31,487 nt of DNA, taken from NCBI GenBank assembly GCA_001464165.1, contig LNEX01000299.1:1-31487 (forward strand). Direction: 5' to 3'. Positions within the stretch are counted from its first letter, which is position 1; each line of letters begins with the position of its first letter. Positions 16,139-23,598 of this stretch are shown piece after piece. This DNA is from a bacterium Ga0077546. Lineage in GTDB: Bacteria; Cyanobacteriota; Vampirovibrionia; Obscuribacterales; Obscuribacteraceae. The notes below the pieces were generated by a model. It had not been told where the DNA came from. It ran no database searches and worked only from the letters and a program-made list of their open reading frames with translations. The position numbers and the translations under genes are program-made.

Positions 16139-17533
16139 ATGAATAGCCTCGCTCGAAAAATTGTAGCCTGCTGTTTTTCACTGCTGTCTGTTTTCGTTCC
16201 TTTGTTTGTTGCCGTTCCTTCTGCCGCAGCCATTAGTTCTGATGAACTGCGTATTGACGAGTTGGCTAATGAAATTTTGCGAAAAGAAATAGACTTAGAG
16301 CGGTACTATTTGCAATATCGAGTGCAAGGCACAAAAGAGCCTAAATATCGCCGCGCCCGCTACTTTGCCTTTCAGGTATCGTCGGCCATGGCTTCAATGG
16401 CTTCTAATATTACCAACGTCGCCCTCTGTGGTAGCCATACTAAAGTGCCTGAACGTATTTCGGTGCGCGGTTCGCGCCAGGGGCTAGAGGCCGGTTTGGT
16501 GGGAATTGCTCTTGATGGTGGCAGCTCCGCTGTTGAACTTTGCTCTAATGGCTATACTGCGCTCAAAAATATTCGCAATGGTACTAGTCCTGGTGCTGCG
16601 GTGAAGAATGTTGTGGCAAGAATTCGAGAGATCGACGCCATGATGGTAGAGCGAGATGCTTTGATGAAGAAGAATTCTGACCTGCAATCAATCAGTGTTT
16701 GCCAGGCGGAAGGCCGTGTGCTCAAGAGCTTTCGTGATTGGTGCTTGTCTGAGTTTGCCGATGTTTACGCCGATGTTAAGTCAACCCAAGCGAGCTTCAA
16801 CGTTTATTACATACTAGATATTGTTGCCGATAGCGCCTACACCGCTTCTCAAATTCTTGCCATTAAATCGCTGACTCGGCCGGAACTTGGCAATGCCTCT
16901 GCTAATACTGGTATGGTAGGCGATACGTTTGGAATAGCAAGTGCGCCAGCCAGTGCTAAGTCATACAATATGTTTTATCGCTACTGGCGCAAGCGTCTTT
17001 CGGCAACTTTGAAGGAAGATTTTAGCGGTGCTGAAAAGGAAACCAAAGCTGCCATGGATGAACTCAATAGTGAGCTTTCGTCAAAAGACATATCGATTTT
17101 AGAAACCGCTGCTTCAGTTCAAAACAGAGTGTCTGTTTATTTGCTTTGGTCTGCTCGTTATGACAAATATATTGAACAGGGCCTGATTGACCAGCGCCAT
17201 CAAAACAAAGTCGCATTGCAGGGTGTGCTTTCTGGTCCTGCTATTTCTGGGACTTACTTGGCGCAAGATATATTGGCGTCTGTGGCCCTCAATCGACTGC
17301 GCGAAAGGCCAAAGGCTGCCAATAATTTGTACATGGCTGGTGGAATTGCTTCAACAGTTGGCTCAGCGTCTTCTCTATTTCTGACAAATTATTTGTTGAT
17401 AGATCAGCTGCGCTATCAAAAGAAAATGCGGGCCAAGGGTTTGTTGCCAGAGCAATTGCTGGCTGCCAGGCTCAAGACTTTAGATGAACTCGATGAGCGC
17501 CTTGTGGCGGCTGACCCGGAGCGTACTAAATAG
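16139..17533 (+). CDS. Exported/membrane hypothetical protein
   Basis: I do not recognise this 464-residue protein. It starts with a signal peptide or signal anchor (positive SLARKIV, hydrophobic CCFSLLSVFVPLFVAVPSAAA, possible cleavage after residue 33). It continues with a predicted helical region (LANEILRKEIDLERYYLQYRVQ) and small-residue-rich hydrophobic patches near VALCGSH, GLVGIALDGG, AISGTYLAQDILASVAL and AGGIASTVGSASSLFLTNYLL, which could be membrane hairpins. Cys residues occur in pairs around 98/133 and 195/210 and could form disulfides outside the cytoplasm. The ATG at 16139 follows the Rieske stop by 11 bp; a TTG at 16130 is in frame. The close spacing suggests co-transcription with the oxygenase. 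No catalytic motif is apparent. Confidence 0.75.
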   Translation: MNSLARKIVACCFSLLSVFVPLFVAVPSAAAISSDELRIDELANEILRKEIDLERYYLQYRVQGTKEPKYRRARYFAFQVSSAMASMASNITNVALCGSHTKVPERISVRGSRQGLEAGLVGIALDGGSSAVELCSNGYTALKNIRNGTSPGAAVKNVVARIREIDAMMVERDALMKKNSDLQSISVCQAEGRVLKSFRDWCLSEFADVYADVKSTQASFNVYYILDIVADSAYTASQILAIKSLTRPELGNASANTGMVGDTFGIASAPASAKSYNMFYRYWRKRLSATLKEDFSGAEKETKAAMDELNSELSSKDISILETAASVQNRVSVYLLWSARYDKYIEQGLIDQRHQNKVALQGVLSGPAISGTYLAQDILASVALNRLRERPKAANNLYMAGGIASTVGSASSLFLTNYLLIDQLRYQKKMRAKGLLPEQLLAARLKTLDELDERLVAADPERTK

Positions 17534-17568
17534 CGAAGGCTCTAAGCCTAACCAGGCAAGAATTATCC

Positions 17569-17627
17569 ATATTGAATTTCGACGGAACCAGACGCTGCTG
17601 CAGAAGCTAGTGGTGAATTTTCAATAT
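17569..17627. repeat. Long-loop inverted repeat ATATTGAA/TTCAATAT
   Basis: ATATTGAA (17569-17576) and TTCAATAT (17620-17627) flank a 43-bp loop in the gap between the convergent exported-protein gene and the first small membrane-protein gene. The next palindrome begins 43 bp further on. Weak evidence of a structured intergenic element. Confidence 0.3.
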
Positions 17628-17670
17628 TAAAGACCTTTTCATCCTTACCCGTTCGTGCTATCTGCTTAAA

Positions 17671-17700
17671 GAGAAATAGTTGCATATGCAACTATTTCTC
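17671..17700. repeat. Palindrome P1 (30 bp, perfect) containing a stop codon
   Basis: A perfect 30-bp palindrome with arms GAGAAATAGTTGCAT and their exact complement. On the minus strand its left arm encodes the final Glu-Lys and the TAG stop of the 17692-18150 gene. There is no strong U-tract after it on the minus strand (TTTAAGC), so it is not a classical intrinsic terminator. Arms GAGAAATAG/CTATTTCTC are identical to those of palindrome P4. Confidence 0.9.
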
Positions 17701-18150
17701 CAAACTCGTGGAGTGGGGCTTGAACTGCCGCTGAAACTCTGTGTTGGCTCGCAAACAAAAACTGGTGAGAGCACTTTCAGTAATACCTGTAAACATGTTA
17801 GCGCCAATCCAGGTTAGAAGAAACCAATGGCACCATCTTCTAAACCAACGGCTCTTAAATAGAAGTGCTACAAAGGAGATTGGTGGTAATAGATAGCAGA
17901 ACCAGATGTATGAGTTGGCAAAGCGCGGGAGAAGTTCAGCTGATACAAAAGGTGCAGCTACTATTGTGGCAAGGCAGCAGGCATAGAGGCTTACGACCGG
18001 ATACCAGAGGCAGGATGTCCAGATAGCCAACTGGAGCAGATTGCTAACTGCTGCCGGTGCGGGCGAAGTAGCCGTGTCAAAAGGCCACTGCTTTGTCCTC
18101 ACTGGTGAATTGCTTACCTCTTCAGACGGCACTTCTATTTCTTCTTTCAA
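17692..18150 (-). CDS. Small membrane protein, paralog of the adjacent gene
   Basis: A 152-residue unrecognised membrane protein. After a charged, Ser/Thr-rich N-terminus of about 35 residues come about three or four hydrophobic segments (LAIWTSCLWYPVVSLYACCL, IWFCYLLPPISFVALLF, WCHWFLLTWIGANMFTGIT), then a polar tail. It shares order and motifs with the gene at 18246-18659: LWYP, CYL.P...FV.LL, SWFR/SRWFRR, and a C-terminus of the form STSLEK or STGLLK. The two are therefore tandem paralogs. The TTG start at 18150 has AGGGG 8 nt upstream. The TAG stop lies within palindrome P1. Function is unknown; the close spacing to its paralog (95 bp) suggests one unit duplicated with its flanks. Confidence 0.75.
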   Translation of the reverse strand: MKEEIEVPSEEVSNSPVRTKQWPFDTATSPAPAAVSNLLQLAIWTSCLWYPVVSLYACCLATIVAAPFVSAELLPRFANSYIWFCYLLPPISFVALLFKSRWFRRWCHWFLLTWIGANMFTGITESALTSFCLRANTEFQRQFKPHSTSLEK

Positions 18151-18202
18151 GCTGCTAACCCCTGCAAGAAGTCAAACTTAATTTTTTTCTCTCTTTTTCG
18201 CT

Positions 18203-18223
18203 TCTCTGATGCTATCAGCTTTT
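18203..18223. repeat. 21-bp flank repeat, copy 1
   Basis: A 21-bp sequence containing TGATGCTATCAGC abuts palindrome P2. An identical copy lies exactly 500 bp downstream at 18703-18723, abutting palindrome P3. A degraded relative (GTGCTATCTGCTT) precedes P1. It sits in the leader of the paralogous membrane-protein genes. Confidence 0.85.
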
Positions 18224-18258
18224 ATTGAAATAGTTGAGTACTTAACTATTTCAATAAA
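18221..18258. repeat. Palindrome P2 (38 bp) containing a stop codon
   Basis: Arms TTTATTGAAATAGTT and AACTATTTCAATAAA are exact complements around a central GAGTACTT, which pairs apart from one G-T. On the minus strand the TAG stop of the 18246-18659 gene lies inside it. It shares the GAAATAG/CTATTTC module with P1 and P4. Confidence 0.88.
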
Positions 18259-18659
18259 CCAGTGGATACCTTCGTTAGTTGCGCGCGAATCGCTTTGTTC
18301 GACTCAATGAAAGTTCGAGTTAATGCGCCTTGGGTCATTGGACCAATCTGGGTCGTGGCAAACCAAAGTAGCAGAATCCAAAGGAAAGACTTTCTAAACC
18401 AACTATTGGTGATCAGGAGAACTACAAAAGCTACGGTTGGCATTAAATAGCACGCCATGAGGTATGCGCTTACAACGGATAGAAGGCCTTCATCTGAAAC
18501 AAAGTTTAGAAGGCATGCAAACGGATACCAAAGAAAGGACAGGCTGATTGCTACATGCAAATGAGTGCTTTGCGGCTTTGACGACTTGCTCTGCATCTCA
18601 GGTAAATAGCCGTTTTCTTCTGAGTTTCTTCCTCTTTTAATTTGCTCATCGTCTTTCAA
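18246..18659 (-). CDS. Small membrane protein, paralog of the downstream gene
   Basis: A 137-residue unrecognised membrane protein with a charged N-terminus (MKDDEQIKRGRNSEENG), hydrophobic segments around ISLSFLWYPFACLLNFV, YLMACYLMPTVAFVVLLI and FLWILLLWFATTQIGPMT, and a polar C-terminus. It is a paralog of the gene at 17692-18150, with the same segment order, LWYP and SWFR motifs and tail. The TTG start at 18659 has AGGA about 10 nt upstream. The stop codon TAG lies inside palindrome P2. Between its start and the SGNH gene stop are the repeated 21-bp flank and palindromes P3 and P4. Function is unknown. Confidence 0.75.
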   Translation of the reverse strand: MKDDEQIKRGRNSEENGYLPEMQSKSSKPQSTHLHVAISLSFLWYPFACLLNFVSDEGLLSVVSAYLMACYLMPTVAFVVLLITNSWFRKSFLWILLLWFATTQIGPMTQGALTRTFIESNKAIRAQLTKVSTGLLK

Positions 18660-18702
18660 GCTATCAATTCCTGAACATCTCCGATTTCATCTAATCTCCG
18701 CA

Positions 18703-18723
18703 TCTCTGATGCTATCAGCTTTT
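18703..18723. repeat. 21-bp flank repeat, copy 2
   Basis: Identical to 18203-18223, offset by 500 bp, and joined directly to palindrome P3. Its position upstream of the paralogous gene matches copy 1 relative to the other paralog, so the repeat unit appears to include palindrome, flank, leader and gene. Confidence 0.85.
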
Positions 18724-18760
18724 GTAAACTAGGTGTATATACACCTAGTTTACAAAAGCT
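18717..18760. repeat. Palindrome P3 (44 bp, perfect)
   Basis: A perfect 44-bp palindrome (arms AGCTTTTGTAAACTAGGTG and onward to TAT, centre TATATA) lying between two genes. Its central TAGGTGTATATACACCTA is identical to the centre of P4 30 bp away. It contains no gene end, unlike P1, P2 and P4. Confidence 0.9.
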
Positions 18761-18789
18761 CTATCCTTACTGAACCTTGGGTGCTTCCA

Positions 18790-18825
18790 TTTGAGAAATA
18801 GGTGTATATACACCTATTTCTCAAA
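18790..18825. repeat. Palindrome P4 (36 bp, perfect) containing a stop codon
   Basis: A perfect 36-bp palindrome with arms beginning TTTGAGAAATAGGTGTAT. On the minus strand it encodes the terminal Phe-Glu-Lys and TAG of the SGNH protein. It has the P3 centre and the P1 arms, so it looks like a mosaic of the two. Confidence 0.9.
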
Positions 18826-20340
18826 ACCACTCTTCGGCTCGATAAGTTGATAGTGAATGTACAGGATGCTCTTCATGTCGGGCGTGCCTACTAGTGTCCA
18901 GCTTCCATCGGCTAGAGGATAGGTCAAAATATGAATGCCAGAGCCAATATCTTTATGGTGTGGACCAGCTAATCTGATTATGTCTTGAACTGTGGCGCTC
19001 TTTGGTAAAGCTTCTAAAATGGCACGAGTTAGCTTCGGCTGCATCTTTGCTGAACCGGGGTCTTTGCCTTTAGATATTTCAGGGGTCATTTCAGCGCCAG
19101 CGTTGTCGCTATCAATTTCCCTCTCAACCCCGGCTTGACTAATAATCGCAGCAGTCTCTGGGTCTGCTTTCAGTCTATCTGCCAAGACTTGGAAGAAGTG
19201 TTCGCCACCGCGAGCATTTAGGTGTACTGAGTCAGTGAAATATTTTTGTGGGAAAATTTGGGGGTCGTTAAGGTTGAGCAGAAGTGCTTTGTGACTGGTA
19301 GTCAAAGCCGTTACTTTATTTAGATAGTTTTGGTAAAAGCCCGGTGGCATCAAGTTAATATTGTCTTCAGTCAGAGGCATATTGACCAAGACTACGCGAA
19401 TGTTTTCTTTCTCGCTCAATACTAAAAGGCGCTCTAAAAATGAGAGCTGAGTATTGAATTGTTTGAGATTGACTTTGCGATAACGGAAGCGATATTCATC
19501 TAAATTAGCTTCATAGGGTTCTTGTGCAGGGCCAGGCGGATCAACAAAGAGCGAACCCGGACCGTTGTCTTCTGGTAGTTCAGAAAATGCTTGCTTGCGC
19601 ACGTGGTATGGTGAGTTGACTAGTTCAAGCTCTTTGTAGCCAAGCAATTTTCTAAAAAGCTCTTTGGCCCAGCGGTGTTGAATGTAGAGAAAATCGGGTC
19701 GATGTTTGTAGGTAAAGCTTATTTTGCTCAAGGCATTTTCGCCTTGCTGCCAGAAAGAACTATAAGCATCTTTGTCTACGGCCGAGAGATCGCCAATGCG
19801 GCTCATATATTTGTAGATTTCGGTGGAGGCCGCTGAAGGTAAGGCTGAATCCATGAAGTCGCGTGGTGCAACACCGTAGATAATGACCTTAGGTTTTCTA
19901 TTGCCTTTTAGTAAAGTGTCGCTGATGGCCCAGGCATCTGATACCATTTCGCCGCCTAGGGCAAAAGCAAAGGTGTGGTAGCTGCGGTCGAATTTCTCTT
20001 TTAGTAAGTCTTCGAGTAATTGGCTCTTGTGATGCAGCGGCACATTCTGGGCCGAATTTAAGTGTACAGCGTCGCCACCGTGAAGTGGTGCCATCATTAA
20101 GGATGAACCGAGCAGCACTATATCTGGTGCGGCTCTGAGGCGGCTAAAGTCGCGAACGTTCCACCAGACCCAACTGCGATTGGCGCTTTTATATGGGCTC
20201 AGGGCCATTGTTTGGGGTGAGTAAGTATTGAGGGCGCTGCCTATAGCCTCTAGACCAACGAAAAGTAAGGCCGCACAGACAACATAACTGCTTAGTAGCT
20301 TGGCTGGAAGTGATTTTGGTTTGTCTTTTTCGGCAGTCAT
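18814..20340 (-). CDS. SGNH/DltD-like O-acyl-transfer protein with BamE-like C-terminal domain
   Basis: A 508-residue membrane-anchored extracytoplasmic protein. One hydrophobic anchor lies at about residues 14-36. The SGNH-hydrolase fold is marked by LLGSSLMMAP (block I, nucleophile Ser about 79-80), FALGGEMVSDAW (block II Gly) and DSVHLNARGGEHF (about 376, Asp-x-x-His). Such proteins (AlgJ/AlgX, DltD, PatB types) pair with MBOAT transporters to O-acetylate cell-surface glycans. The MBOAT gene ends 2 bp upstream of its ATG, so they are an operon. The last ~75 residues (ALPKSATVQDIIRLAGPHH, YPLADGSWTLVG) resemble a BamE/SmpA-like domain, which is unusual for this family. The stop codon is inside palindrome P4. 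It has a shorter paralog at 23599-24873. Confidence 0.87.
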   Translation of the reverse strand: MTAEKDKPKSLPAKLLSSYVVCAALLFVGLEAIGSALNTYSPQTMALSPYKSANRSWVWWNVRDFSRLRAAPDIVLLGSSLMMAPLHGGDAVHLNSAQNVPLHHKSQLLEDLLKEKFDRSYHTFAFALGGEMVSDAWAISDTLLKGNRKPKVIIYGVAPRDFMDSALPSAASTEIYKYMSRIGDLSAVDKDAYSSFWQQGENALSKISFTYKHRPDFLYIQHRWAKELFRKLLGYKELELVNSPYHVRKQAFSELPEDNGPGSLFVDPPGPAQEPYEANLDEYRFRYRKVNLKQFNTQLSFLERLLVLSEKENIRVVLVNMPLTEDNINLMPPGFYQNYLNKVTALTTSHKALLLNLNDPQIFPQKYFTDSVHLNARGGEHFFQVLADRLKADPETAAIISQAGVEREIDSDNAGAEMTPEISKGKDPGSAKMQPKLTRAILEALPKSATVQDIIRLAGPHHKDIGSGIHILTYPLADGSWTLVGTPDMKSILYIHYQLIEPKSGFEK

Positions 20341-20342
20341 AT

Positions 20343-21806
20343 TTAGAATTGGAAGTAAATGAAACGGGGTGATTTATCAGGAGAGAAGACAAGTACAACA
20401 AAGATCATGGCACAGCACCAGGCTATCTTTGCAAATTTTGGAGTACGCTCAATCAAATCGGTTTTGTTGATGTAGCCCATGGCAATGTGGGCTAAAGCAA
20501 GTAGTGGCAAGAGTAAGAAGACTGATGGATATATCAGTGGGTAGTTAATTGTCGGCAGTAGCATGGCCACGTCTTTTGTCTGCCCCGCTGCTTGTTCGAT
20601 TGTGGGGGCAAGAGTTAGCATTTTGCTTAGCATCTGCAAGGCCAGGGTATTTGTTTCTGCTCTGAAGAAAACCCAGCCAATGCACACGACATGGAAGGTC
20701 AATACAATTGATACTACCTTGCCAATCTGTGATTCAAAGGCATTCTTGAGCCAAGTCTGTGTTTCTTTGAACGCTTGAAACTCTTTGTGGGCGACAAGCA
20801 AAATGCCTTGGTAAAGACCCCAAATTAGATAGTGCATAGCTGCGCCGTGCCAGAGGCCACCGAGCGTCATGGTAATGATCAAATTTCTATAGTTGAGCCA
20901 TTTGCTCAGTCTTGAACCACCAAGGGGGATGAACAAATAATCTCGCAACCAGGTAGAGAGAGAAATATGCCAGCGCCGCCAGAAGTCAGAGATGTTACTA
21001 GCTAGGTATGGCAGGTTGAAGTTGACTGGTACCTTGTAGCCGAATAGATTAGCTGAACCACGGGCGATGTCTGTATAACCAGAGAAATCAAAATAGATTT
21101 GAAAAGCAAAGGCGTAGGCGAAAATCCAGAGATCCAATCCTGAGAAAAGTTGAGGTTGGGAGAAGCCGCCTTGCACAAAGAAGCTTAGGTTGTCGGCAAT
21201 TAAAACTTTTTTGAACAGACCTAGCAGAATCAATGAAATGGCGGTATCAAACTGGTTGATAGTAAGTTTGGCAGGAGCAAGGAATTGGGGGATGAAGTCT
21301 TGAAAGCGTTTGATTGGTCCAGCAATTTGTGTGGGGAAAAACGATGCAAATAGTGCGAACGCTGGAAAAGATTTGATCGGTTGGTGTCCGCGATAGACAT
21401 CGACTACATAGTGAATGAACTCAAAAACAAAAAAGGATATGCCTAGCGGCAAAATTATTTTGAATGGCAAACTTGCTGGAGGAAGACCGAGTGGTTGCAA
21501 GCATTGATTTGTCGTCTCGCAAAGGAAGTAGGCATATTTAAAATAGGCCAAGGTTCCTAAGTTAAGCACGATCGCTAGGGTTAACCAGCGCTTTTTGTGT
21601 TTTTCAGACTTATGGACAGCGAAGCCTAGATAGTAATTGCCGAGCGTGAGCCCAAGAATAAGCAAAATGAATATGGGCTTCCAGGTCATGTAGAAAATGT
21701 AGCTGGCGCTAAGCAAAATCCAGACTCGCCATTTCTGCGGGCTAAGCCAGAAGAGAGCGAACACTATCGGCAGAAAGAGGGCGTATTGTAAGGTGTTGAA
21801 GAGCAT
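20343..21806 (-). CDS. MBOAT-family membrane O-acyltransferase (AlgI/DltB-like)
   Basis: A 487-residue polytopic membrane protein of the MBOAT family. The AlgI/DltB signature is present: YFDFSGYTDIARGSANLFG, NFNLPYLASNISDFWRRWHISLSTWLRDYLFIPLGGSR, and the catalytic-His region GGLWHGAAMHYLIWG (about 317-331). The N-terminal MLFNTLQYALFLPIVFALFW is also typical. It moves an acyl group from cytoplasmic acyl donors across the membrane to the SGNH partner, which is encoded 2 bp downstream. The target polymer (exopolysaccharide, peptidoglycan or teichoic-like) is not indicated by the neighbours. The start ATG at 21806 has no strong Shine-Dalgarno. Confidence 0.95.
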   Translation of the reverse strand: MLFNTLQYALFLPIVFALFWLSPQKWRVWILLSASYIFYMTWKPIFILLILGLTLGNYYLGFAVHKSEKHKKRWLTLAIVLNLGTLAYFKYAYFLCETTNQCLQPLGLPPASLPFKIILPLGISFFVFEFIHYVVDVYRGHQPIKSFPAFALFASFFPTQIAGPIKRFQDFIPQFLAPAKLTINQFDTAISLILLGLFKKVLIADNLSFFVQGGFSQPQLFSGLDLWIFAYAFAFQIYFDFSGYTDIARGSANLFGYKVPVNFNLPYLASNISDFWRRWHISLSTWLRDYLFIPLGGSRLSKWLNYRNLIITMTLGGLWHGAAMHYLIWGLYQGILLVAHKEFQAFKETQTWLKNAFESQIGKVVSIVLTFHVVCIGWVFFRAETNTLALQMLSKMLTLAPTIEQAAGQTKDVAMLLPTINYPLIYPSVFLLLPLLALAHIAMGYINKTDLIERTPKFAKIAWCCAMIFVVLVFSPDKSPRFIYFQF

Positions 21807-21924
21807 TAGGAAGAGAAGATGCGAAAGCGAACAGCACTAGAAACCAAGCCCTCGTATTGGGCGCGAGGTCAATGATAGCGGGCTCTAAGTTGTTGCACCT
21901 TTAAAAGACAATTAGAATAGGCAA

Positions 21925-21949
21925 AGAGACCCGCTTTTGGCGGGTCTCT
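21925..21949 (-). terminator. Intrinsic-terminator-like hairpin after the redoxin gene
   Basis: AGAGACCCGC and GCGGGTCTCT form a 10-bp GC-rich stem with a TTTTG loop. On the minus strand it follows the redoxin gene stop by about 24 nt, and the trailing T-run is short (TTTGCC). It would separate the redoxin from the MBOAT operon downstream. Confidence 0.75.
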
Positions 21950-21973
21950 CTGTCTTTGCGTAGCGACGTTTTT

Positions 21974-22243
21974 TTAGGCCGTGAGTAGAGGACTCAGGTT
22001 TACTTCATGCCACTTATGGCTGATCGCTTCACGCACATGCTCAAGACAATGCTGCGATTTTGCCGCAGCTTTATTGACCAATACTCCATTTATTCGAACT
22101 GTTGGCTCTCCCTCTTCGTTTGCGTAGTTCTCGACAAGTTCAACTGGTATTGGTAGCCGTTCCTCGGCGATGATGTATTCAAGGGTGCTGAGGGCTTTCT
22201 TGTAGTTGCTGCAACCAGGTGTATACAAGAGTTCAATACGCAT
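21974..22243 (-). CDS. Small thioredoxin-fold protein
   Basis: An 89-residue protein starting MRIELLYTPGCSNYKKALSTLEYII, the beta-alpha start of a thioredoxin/glutaredoxin fold with a single active-site Cys (C-S-N-Y instead of CxxC). GEPTVRINGVLV supplies the cis-Pro-like strand (E-P-T) seen in redoxins, and one more Cys occurs near QHCLEH. The ATG at 22243 has a strong GGAGG 9 nt upstream. It may act as a monothiol redoxin or a thiol/metal-handling protein; the substrate is unknown. A hairpin at 21925-21949 ends the unit, and three 15-bp-spaced repeats lie upstream. Confidence 0.8.
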   Translation of the reverse strand: MRIELLYTPGCSNYKKALSTLEYIIAEERLPIPVELVENYANEEGEPTVRINGVLVNKAAAKSQHCLEHVREAISHKWHEVNLSPLLTA

Positions 22244-22640
22244 AGGGATAAACCTCCAAAGTTTTTCATCCTAGTCAGTCTGACAAAGTGTTCTAGTTCG
22301 CTGTGTTCTAGTTCTAACTGTTCTAATTGGGCGCGTTAAAACAGCCACTAGAAAAGCGACTATTTCGCAATGCCGATTGTTGATACCCAGGGATCTCTAG
22401 TGGATAGTTATTTGGTTGGGGGGAAGCAGGCTTTTATAATTTTCAAATCGCACTGATTCTAGGTTTTCCATATTCACGCCAAACAGTTATGTCGCACCGA
22501 TTAGGTACTTTATTTGTTAGGGAAATATGAAGACTCCACGTAACAGAAGTATAAGCGTGTAACGCTGGATTACAAAGTTAATAGTGGACTGATTTGGATA
22601 ATATCCAGTTAATGCTCGGCTGCTATATCGGAGGTGTATC
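22244..22640. other. Divergent intergenic region (about 400 bp) without a supported gene
   Basis: This gap separates the redoxin (-) and ATP-grasp (+) genes. It holds the 15-bp iterons at 22288-22328 and a short inverted repeat GTCAG-T-CTGAC (about 22274-22284). A 36-nt frame at 22527-22562 (MKTPRNRSISV) follows AGGGA but is too short to support as a gene. Nothing else is recognised. Confidence 0.5.
22288..22328. repeat. Three 15-bp-period iterons (GTTCTAGTT-type)
   Basis: GTTCTAGTT occurs at 22290 and 22305, and GTTCTAATT at 22320, each exactly 15 bp apart. The first two are part of a longer GTGTTCTAGTTC match. They lie about 47-85 bp upstream of the redoxin start, where a regulator could bind. 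Confidence 0.55.
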
Positions 22641-23534
22641 TTGGAACCCGCTCTGGACATAGTTTTCGTTACTTATGGTGATCTCAAGCAGGGTGACCCC
22701 GATGACCTTGATGCCCTCGAAATTTTGCGTGAGCGAGGTTATCACTGCTCGGTTGCTGATTGGCGTGATAGTTCTTTCCCGTTCCGATCAAGTCGGCTTG
22801 TGGTCTTGCGTTCGACCTGGGATTACCATTTGCACCACGGCGAGTTTATGGACTGGCTGAAGAGTCTTGCTGGCCATAGTGTTTTGAAAAATTCAAGGGA
22901 ACTTGTGCAATGGAATTCTGATAAGCGCTATCTGCGAGACTTATCGGCGCGAGGTATTGACTGCGTTCCCACGCACTACATTGAAGAGGATGCTGAGCAA
23001 CTAACGCGTTCTTCTCTTACCGATATTCTGGAAAACCTTTCACTTGCAGCTTGCAAAATCGTTGTAGTAAAGCCCTCTATTGGGTTGTCAACTTTTGGTG
23101 TGAGAAAATTCGATTTGAGTACAGGCGCTGGCGAAGATGGTGCCCTTGAGCATATCAATCAGTTAGCGCGTAACTATTGCGTTATGATTCAGCCCTTTTT
23201 GGCAGAAGTAGAAACCTATGGCGAGAGAGCTTTGGCTTTTATTGATGGCGAATTTAGTCATGCTATTCGCAAGACAGCTTTTCAGCACTTGGCTGTCGCT
23301 GGCGAGGCTGGGGAGGCCCAGGTTATGGCTACTGCTGAAGAAATCGCCTTTGGTTATAAAACCCTGGCTGCCTTAAACGAAAAGCCGCTCTATGCCCGAG
23401 TAGACATCATTCCTGACGGAAATGGTGCGTTGCGCTTGCTTGAACTTGAATTAATTGAGCCGTCATTGTTTCTGAAGCTGGCTGAGGGGGCCTCGGCCAA
23501 AATGGCCGATGCTGTCGAGGCCTGCCTTAACTAA
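22641..23534 (+). CDS. ATP-grasp enzyme (RimK/DcsG-like)
   Basis: A 297-residue ATP-grasp ligase-type protein. The N-terminal domain has LVVLRSTWDYHLHHGEFMDWL (about 53-73), the signature of the group that includes the D-cycloserine-forming enzyme DcsG and related RimK-like proteins. The grasp domain has KIVVVKPSIGLSTFGVRKF (about 145-163), MIQPFLAEVETYGERALAFIDGEFSHAIRK (about 181-210), and the metal-binding end YARVDIIPDGNGALRLLELELIEPSLFL. The TTG start at 22641 is supported by GGAGG 8 nt upstream. It should ligate a carboxylate to an amine or similar nucleophile using ATP; the product is unknown. The next gene (SGNH) follows after 64 bp on the same strand. Confidence 0.87.
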   Translation: MEPALDIVFVTYGDLKQGDPDDLDALEILRERGYHCSVADWRDSSFPFRSSRLVVLRSTWDYHLHHGEFMDWLKSLAGHSVLKNSRELVQWNSDKRYLRDLSARGIDCVPTHYIEEDAEQLTRSSLTDILENLSLAACKIVVVKPSIGLSTFGVRKFDLSTGAGEDGALEHINQLARNYCVMIQPFLAEVETYGERALAFIDGEFSHAIRKTAFQHLAVAGEAGEAQVMATAEEIAFGYKTLAALNEKPLYARVDIIPDGNGALRLLELELIEPSLFLKLAEGASAKMADAVEACLN

Positions 23535-23598
23535 ATTAACCCCTAAAGCTAAGCCAGCTCTCAGAATAAAGTTGTAAATAGCTGGTAGCCTTAGCCCT

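Noticed and set aside
17671..18825. Palindromes interpreted as ordinary rho-independent terminators
   Set aside because: They have no U-tract on the relevant strand, contain stop codons, and one is between genes rather than at a gene end. They could still influence 3' ends.
17671..18825. A CRISPR array
   Set aside because: The repeats are palindromes of different lengths with genes between them, without regular spacers or cas genes.
22527..22562. A possible 11-residue leader peptide before the ATP-grasp gene
   Set aside because: The frame has an AGGGA before it, but no terminator or repeated codon run follows, so there is nothing to link it to regulation.
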